From positions 1-33,119 of the forward strand of contig JAGTRL010000011.1 of NCBI GenBank assembly GCA_018261815.1: a stretch of DNA of 33,119 nt, in the 5' to 3' direction. This DNA comes from Pseudomonadota bacterium. GTDB taxonomy: Bacteria > Pseudomonadota > Gammaproteobacteria > Burkholderiales > Burkholderiaceae_C. Position 1 is the first letter of the stretch. The number at the start of each line of letters is the position of its first letter. Shown piece by piece: positions 29,874 through 33,119 of this stretch. The translations under genes were made by a program, and so were the position numbers. Under the pieces are notes generated by a model. The model did not search any database and was not told where the DNA came from. It saw only the letters and a list, made by a program, of their open reading frames with translations.

Positions 29874-31706
29874 ATGGGAACGTCGCGCAAGGCCTTGCGC
29901 TCGCCGGTGCACGGCTCGGTGATCGGCATCGAGGTCATGGTCGGCCAGGCGGTGGCCGCTGGGCAGACACTGCTGCTGCTGGAGGCGATGAAGATGGAGG
30001 TGCCGCTGGAGGCGCCGGTGCCGGGCATCGTGCGTGCCATCGCCGCGGCGGTGGGCGATGTGGTCGACGAGGGCAGCACGCTGGTCGAGCTGGAGCCGGG
30101 TGCAGCGCCCGTCGCGCCTCCCAAGGCCACGCCGCCACCGGACCCGCGTGTGCCGCGCGCCGACTTGCAGGTGCTGCTCGACCGCCGCGAACTGCTCGAA
30201 GATGCTTCTCGCCCCGACGCGGTCGCGCGGCGCCGCGCACAGGGTGGACGCACTGCGCGCGAGAACGTCGCCGACCTGCTCGACGCCGGCAGCCTGCTCG
30301 AATACGGCGCCCATGCGGTGGCGGCGCAGCGCAGCCGCCGCGGCCTGGACGACCTGCAGCGCAACACACCGGCCGACGGCCTGATCACCGCCACCGGCAG
30401 CGTCAATGCGGCGCAGTTCGGCGCCGAACGTTCGCGCGTGGCGGTGATGGCCTACGACTACACCGTGCTGGCCGGCACGCAGGGTTACTTCAACCACCGC
30501 AAGAGCGACCGGCTGCTGGAGATCGCCGACGCCCAGCGCCTGCCGCTGGTGCTGTTTGCCGAAGGCGGTGGCGGCCGTCCGGGGGATGTGGATTCGATCA
30601 CCATCGCCGGGCTGCACTGCACCACCTTCCAGCGCTTCGCCCGGTTGTCAGGCCAGGTGCCGGTGGTGGGCATCGTTTCCGGCCGCTGTTTCGCGGGCAA
30701 TGCCGCACTGCTGGGCTGCTGCGACGTGGTCATTGCCACCGACAACGCCAGCATCGGCATGGGCGGCCCGGCGATGATCGAAGGCGGCGGCCTGGGCCGC
30801 GTGCACGCCGACGAGGTCGGACCGGTCAGCGTGCAGGGCCCCAACGGCGTGATCGACCTGCAGGTGGCCGATGAAGCCGCGGCGGTGGCCGCGGCCAGGC
30901 GCTACCTGGGCTACTTCCAGGGCCCGCTGTCGGCCAGCGCCGCAGCCGGTGGCGACGCGCTGTCGTTGCGCCTGGCCTTGCCGGCCAACCGCAATGCGCT
31001 GTACGACCCGCGCGTCATCGTGAACACCGTGATGGACGAAGGCAGCGTGCTCGAACTGCGCCGCGATTTCGGCGTCGGCGTGATCACCGCGCTGGCCCGC
31101 ATCGGCGGCCAGGCGGTGGCGGTGGTGGCGAGCCAGCCGCGCCACCTGGGCGGCGCGCTCGACGCCCCCGGCTGTGACAAGCTCGCGCGCTTCATGCAAC
31201 TGGCCGATGCCTTCGCTCTGCCGATCATCACCTTCGTCGACACACCCGGCTTCATGGTCGGCCCGGAAAGCGAGAAGACGGCCATGGTGCGCCGCGCCGG
31301 CCGCCTGTTCGTCACCGCCGCGTCGCTGCGCATTCCGGTGTTCAGCGTGATGCTGCGCCGCGGCTATGGCCTGGGGGCGATGGCACTGACCGCCGGGCAC
31401 TTCCACGCACCGGTGGCGATCGCCGCCTGGCCCAGCGGCGAGTTCGGCCCGATGGGCATCGAGGGCTCGGTGCGCCTGGGCTTCCGCAAGGAGCTGGAAG
31501 CCGCCGCGCCCGAAGAGCGCGAGGCGCTGTTCGAGCGCCTGGTGGCCGACGCGGTCGCCAAGGGCCAGGCACTCAACATGGCCAGCCATCTGGAGATCGA
31601 CGATGTCATCGATCCGGCCGAGACGCGCGACTGGCTGCAGCGTGGCCTGCGCAGCGTGGCTGGCCGGCCGCTGGCGCAGCGCCGCGGCTTTGTCGACGCC
31701 TGGTGA
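29874..31706 (+). CDS. Biotin carrier-carboxyltransferase fusion (acyl-CoA carboxylase family) without biotin carboxylase
   Basis: 610 residues. The N-terminal biotinyl domain (about 5-76) has the biotin attachment motif EAMKMEV with Lys40. A linker of about 25 residues leads into the carboxyltransferase. CT-N includes VAVMAYDYTVLAGTQGYFNHRK and GIVSGRCFAGNAALLGCCDVV; CT-C includes VIVNTVMDEGSVLELRRDFG, FVDTPGFMVGPESEK and SVMLRRGYGLGAMALTAG. This is the beta-subunit (PccB/AccD5) type, which moves CO2 from carboxybiotin to an acyl-CoA. No biotin carboxylase domain or gene is present in the window, so it must be supplied elsewhere. GGAGGAG precedes the ATG. It ends 25 bp before the methionine synthase gene, so the two may be co-transcribed. 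Confidence 0.88.
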   Translation: MGTSRKALRSPVHGSVIGIEVMVGQAVAAGQTLLLLEAMKMEVPLEAPVPGIVRAIAAAVGDVVDEGSTLVELEPGAAPVAPPKATPPPDPRVPRADLQVLLDRRELLEDASRPDAVARRRAQGGRTARENVADLLDAGSLLEYGAHAVAAQRSRRGLDDLQRNTPADGLITATGSVNAAQFGAERSRVAVMAYDYTVLAGTQGYFNHRKSDRLLEIADAQRLPLVLFAEGGGGRPGDVDSITIAGLHCTTFQRFARLSGQVPVVGIVSGRCFAGNAALLGCCDVVIATDNASIGMGGPAMIEGGGLGRVHADEVGPVSVQGPNGVIDLQVADEAAAVAAARRYLGYFQGPLSASAAAGGDALSLRLALPANRNALYDPRVIVNTVMDEGSVLELRRDFGVGVITALARIGGQAVAVVASQPRHLGGALDAPGCDKLARFMQLADAFALPIITFVDTPGFMVGPESEKTAMVRRAGRLFVTAASLRIPVFSVMLRRGYGLGAMALTAGHFHAPVAIAAWPSGEFGPMGIEGSVRLGFRKELEAAAPEEREALFERLVADAVAKGQALNMASHLEIDDVIDPAETRDWLQRGLRSVAGRPLAQRRGFVDAW

Positions 31707-31731
31707 CCATCCACAACCCGAGGAGACAACG

Positions 31732-32757
31732 ATGTTCGATACCGCCATCGCCGGCAGCCTGCCCAAGCCCGAGTGGCTGGCCGAGACGCAGAAGCTGTGG
31801 CCGCAGTGGAAGGCCGAAGGCGCGGCACTGCAGCAGGCCAAGCTCGACGCCACGCTGCTGTGGATCAAGGCACAGGAGGACGCGGGCCTGTCGATCATCG
31901 GCGACGGCGAGATGAGCCGCCAGCACTTCGTGCACGGCTTCCTGGAGCAGGTCGAGGGCATCGACTTCGATCACAAGGTCGAGATGGGCATCCGCGCCGA
32001 CCGCTACAAGGCGATGGTGCCGCAGGTGGTGTCGGCGCTGAAGCTCAGGGGCCGCGTGCACGACAAGGAAGCGCGCTTCCTGCGCGCGCACACGGATCGC
32101 AAGATCAAGTTCACGCTGCCCGGCCCGATGACCATCGTCGACACCGTGGCCGACCGCTTCTACGGCGACCGGGTGAAACTGGCGATGGCCTTCGCCGAGT
32201 TGCTGAACCAGGAGGCGCTGGCGCTGCAGGCCGACGGCGTGGACATCATCCAGTTCGACGAGCCGGCTTTCAATGTCTACATGGATGAGGTCAACACCTG
32301 GGGCATTGCCGCGCTGGAGCGTGCCGCGCAGGGCTTGACCTGCACGACGGCCGTGCACATCTGCTATGGCTACGGGATCCAAGCCAACATCGACTGGAAA
32401 AGGAGCCTGGGCGAGGAATGGCGTCAATACGAGAAGATCCTGCCGGCGCTGGCGCGCAGTTCCATCCAGCAAGTCAGCCTGGAGTGCGTGCACTCGCATG
32501 TGCCGCCGCAGCTGATGGCGTTGCTGAAGGGCAAGGACGTGATGGTCGGTGTGATCGACGTGGCCAGCGACCAGGTGGAAACGCCCGAGGAGGTGGCCGA
32601 CACCATCGGCCTGGCGTTGCAATACGTGCCGCGCGAGCACCTGATCGCCTGCACCAACTGCGGCCTGGCACCGATGAACCGCGAGCTGGCGCTGAAGAAG
32701 CTCAAGGCACTGGCCCGGGGGGCCGAATTGGCGCGGCAGCGCCAGGCAGCGGGTTGA
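31732..32757 (+). CDS. Core-type cobalamin-independent methionine synthase, MesD-like
   Basis: 341 residues, about half of E. coli MetE (753): only the catalytic C-terminal barrel is present. Zinc ligands are His209 and Cys211 (AVHICYGYG), Glu251 (SLECVHSH) and Cys310 (CTNCGLAP). The methionine/homocysteine-site motif is QFDEPAF (174-180). The opening AGSLPKPEWLAE and the YGIQANIDWKRSLG stretch match the MesD family as I remember it, reported as a folate-independent methionine synthase that works with MesX (DUF1852). MesX is usually next door and is absent here. A strong GAGGAG lies 7 bases before the ATG. Cytoplasmic. It is the second gene of a likely pair with the carboxyltransferase fusion. 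MesD versus another core-MetE family is not settled. Confidence 0.85.
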   Translation: MFDTAIAGSLPKPEWLAETQKLWPQWKAEGAALQQAKLDATLLWIKAQEDAGLSIIGDGEMSRQHFVHGFLEQVEGIDFDHKVEMGIRADRYKAMVPQVVSALKLRGRVHDKEARFLRAHTDRKIKFTLPGPMTIVDTVADRFYGDRVKLAMAFAELLNQEALALQADGVDIIQFDEPAFNVYMDEVNTWGIAALERAAQGLTCTTAVHICYGYGIQANIDWKRSLGEEWRQYEKILPALARSSIQQVSLECVHSHVPPQLMALLKGKDVMVGVIDVASDQVETPEEVADTIGLALQYVPREHLIACTNCGLAPMNRELALKKLKALARGAELARQRQAAG

Positions 32758-32779
32758 ATCCGATCGGTGGCCGCGCTGG

Positions 32780-33007
32780 TCAGCCGCCGCTGCTGCTGTC
32801 GAGGCGGGCGCGCAGCTTCGATGCGACCTGGCGCACCGTGGCATTGCCCGAGCGTTCCGCGGCCACCAAGCACTCGCGTGCGTAGTCCGGATCGGACTGC
32901 AGCCTTTCCACATGCACATGCAGGCCTTCGCCGGCCAGCATCCACTTCAACTCGACGATGTCGACCAAGCGCAGGGCGCTTTGTTCACTCAAGGAGCTAA
33001 CGTTCAT
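32780..33007 (-). CDS. Small conserved-looking hypothetical protein, 75 residues
   Basis: The ORF encodes a compact, probably helical soluble protein: LSEQSALRLVDIVELKWMLAGEG, then VERLQSDPDYARECLVAAERSG, then VRQVASKLRARL. Composition and third-position G/C fit real coding sequence. The pattern of a short helical protein with DIVELKWLLAG-like and LQSDPDYA-like segments is familiar from Burkholderiales hypothetical proteins, but I cannot name a function. No signal peptide, no membrane segment, one cysteine. The start ATG at 33007 has no visible ribosome-binding site; the stretch before it is unusually AT-rich, as expected of a promoter or 5' leader. It is convergent with the methionine synthase, 22 bp apart. 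Confidence 0.7.
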   Translation of the reverse strand: MNVSSLSEQSALRLVDIVELKWMLAGEGLHVHVERLQSDPDYARECLVAAERSGNATVRQVASKLRARLDSSSGG

Positions 33008-33119
33008 AAATTGGGTTTGTGTGCCGTTGCATCTTGGAGAGGTTAACGCTGCAAACCGATCCCCAGCTGACGGGGTTTAGAGTTGTTGCCCCAGCTTCGA
33101 GCGACACGATTCTCCAAGG
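33008..33119 (-). promoter_or_regulatory. Upstream region of the small hypothetical gene, with inverted and direct repeats
   Basis: These 112 bp are less GC-rich than the rest. CTTGGAGA (33033-33040) and TCTCCAAG (33111-33118) are perfect inverted copies 70 bp apart. CCCCAGCT occurs directly repeated at 33061-33068 and about 33089-33096. No clear -10/-35 pair was found. It probably holds the promoter and leader of the gene ending at 32780. The window edge cuts it. Confidence 0.3.

Noticed and set aside
26837-30874. 1345-codon open frame on the plus strand
   Set aside because: It is antisense to the histidine kinase and then runs out of frame into the carboxyltransferase gene. Its product is Gln/His/Arg/Ala-rich without domains; GC-rich DNA lacks chance stops.
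1-33119. CRISPR arrays, tRNA/rRNA genes, insertion sequences
   Set aside because: Looked for regular spaced repeats, cloverleaf-like sequences and transposase motifs such as DDE regions; none seen.

Overview
This is a GC-rich chromosomal window (roughly two thirds or more G+C by eye, with strong G/C bias at third codon positions). Its gene content points to a betaproteobacterium of the order Burkholderiales, probably near the Rubrivivax/Leptothrix/Piscinibacter group. The signs are a Bug-type (TctC) solute-binding protein, a DUF455 ferritin-like protein, a MlrC/M81 peptidase and a MesD-like methionine synthase. That placement is inference from gene content. I see no rRNA, tRNA, CRISPR array, insertion sequence or prophage. 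The window reads as ordinary core and accessory chromosome, tightly packed, with many 4-bp ATGA/GTGA overlaps.

Layout. 1-885 (+): the last 55 codons of an acyl-CoA ligase, then a glutathione S-transferase. 867-3261 (-): a decayed NHL/SMP-30-like gene, a small secreted protein, a hypothetical protein, a small membrane protein and a SAM methyltransferase. 3415-4068 (+): a DedA membrane protein. 4069-7627 (-): ACR3/BASS-type transporter, flavodoxin-like protein, outer-membrane phospholipase A and HSL-family esterase. A Crp/Fnr regulator (7749-8480, +) diverges from that operon. 8527-12644 (-): tsaE and amiC, then three exported proteins (rhodanese, acetolactate-decarboxylase-like protein, metallo-beta-lactamase-fold protein). 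12630-13757 (+) is queG and 13708-14616 (-) an AEC transporter.

14713-17829 (+) is a tightly overlapping trio: an ICMT/PEMT-like membrane methyltransferase, a condensation/acyltransferase-fold protein and a lipoprotein alpha/beta hydrolase. A Bug-type binding protein and xerD follow. The longest gene-free stretch (19810-20266) looks like a decayed Burkholderiales intergenic repeat. 20267-24394 (-) is a probable four-gene operon: thioesterase, DUF455 ferritin-like protein, M81 peptidase, and a peptidoglycan-binding/GH46-like protein. Then come a Dcp-type M3 peptidase (+), a 1032-residue soluble hybrid histidine kinase with about five PAS domains (-), a biotin-carrier/carboxyltransferase fusion followed by a MesD-like methionine synthase (+), and a small conserved-looking protein (-).

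Sets of genes that look like modules, and where novelty is most plausible: (i) the exported rhodanese/ALDC-like/MBL trio, whose MBL protein lacks the first two metal-binding His and whose ALDC-like protein keeps the His-x-His...His zinc site; (ii) the methyltransferase/acyltransferase/lipoprotein-hydrolase trio; (iii) the carboxyltransferase fusion without a biotin carboxylase, next to a core methionine synthase without its usual partner. None can be assigned a pathway from sequence alone. Functions given for them are family-level.
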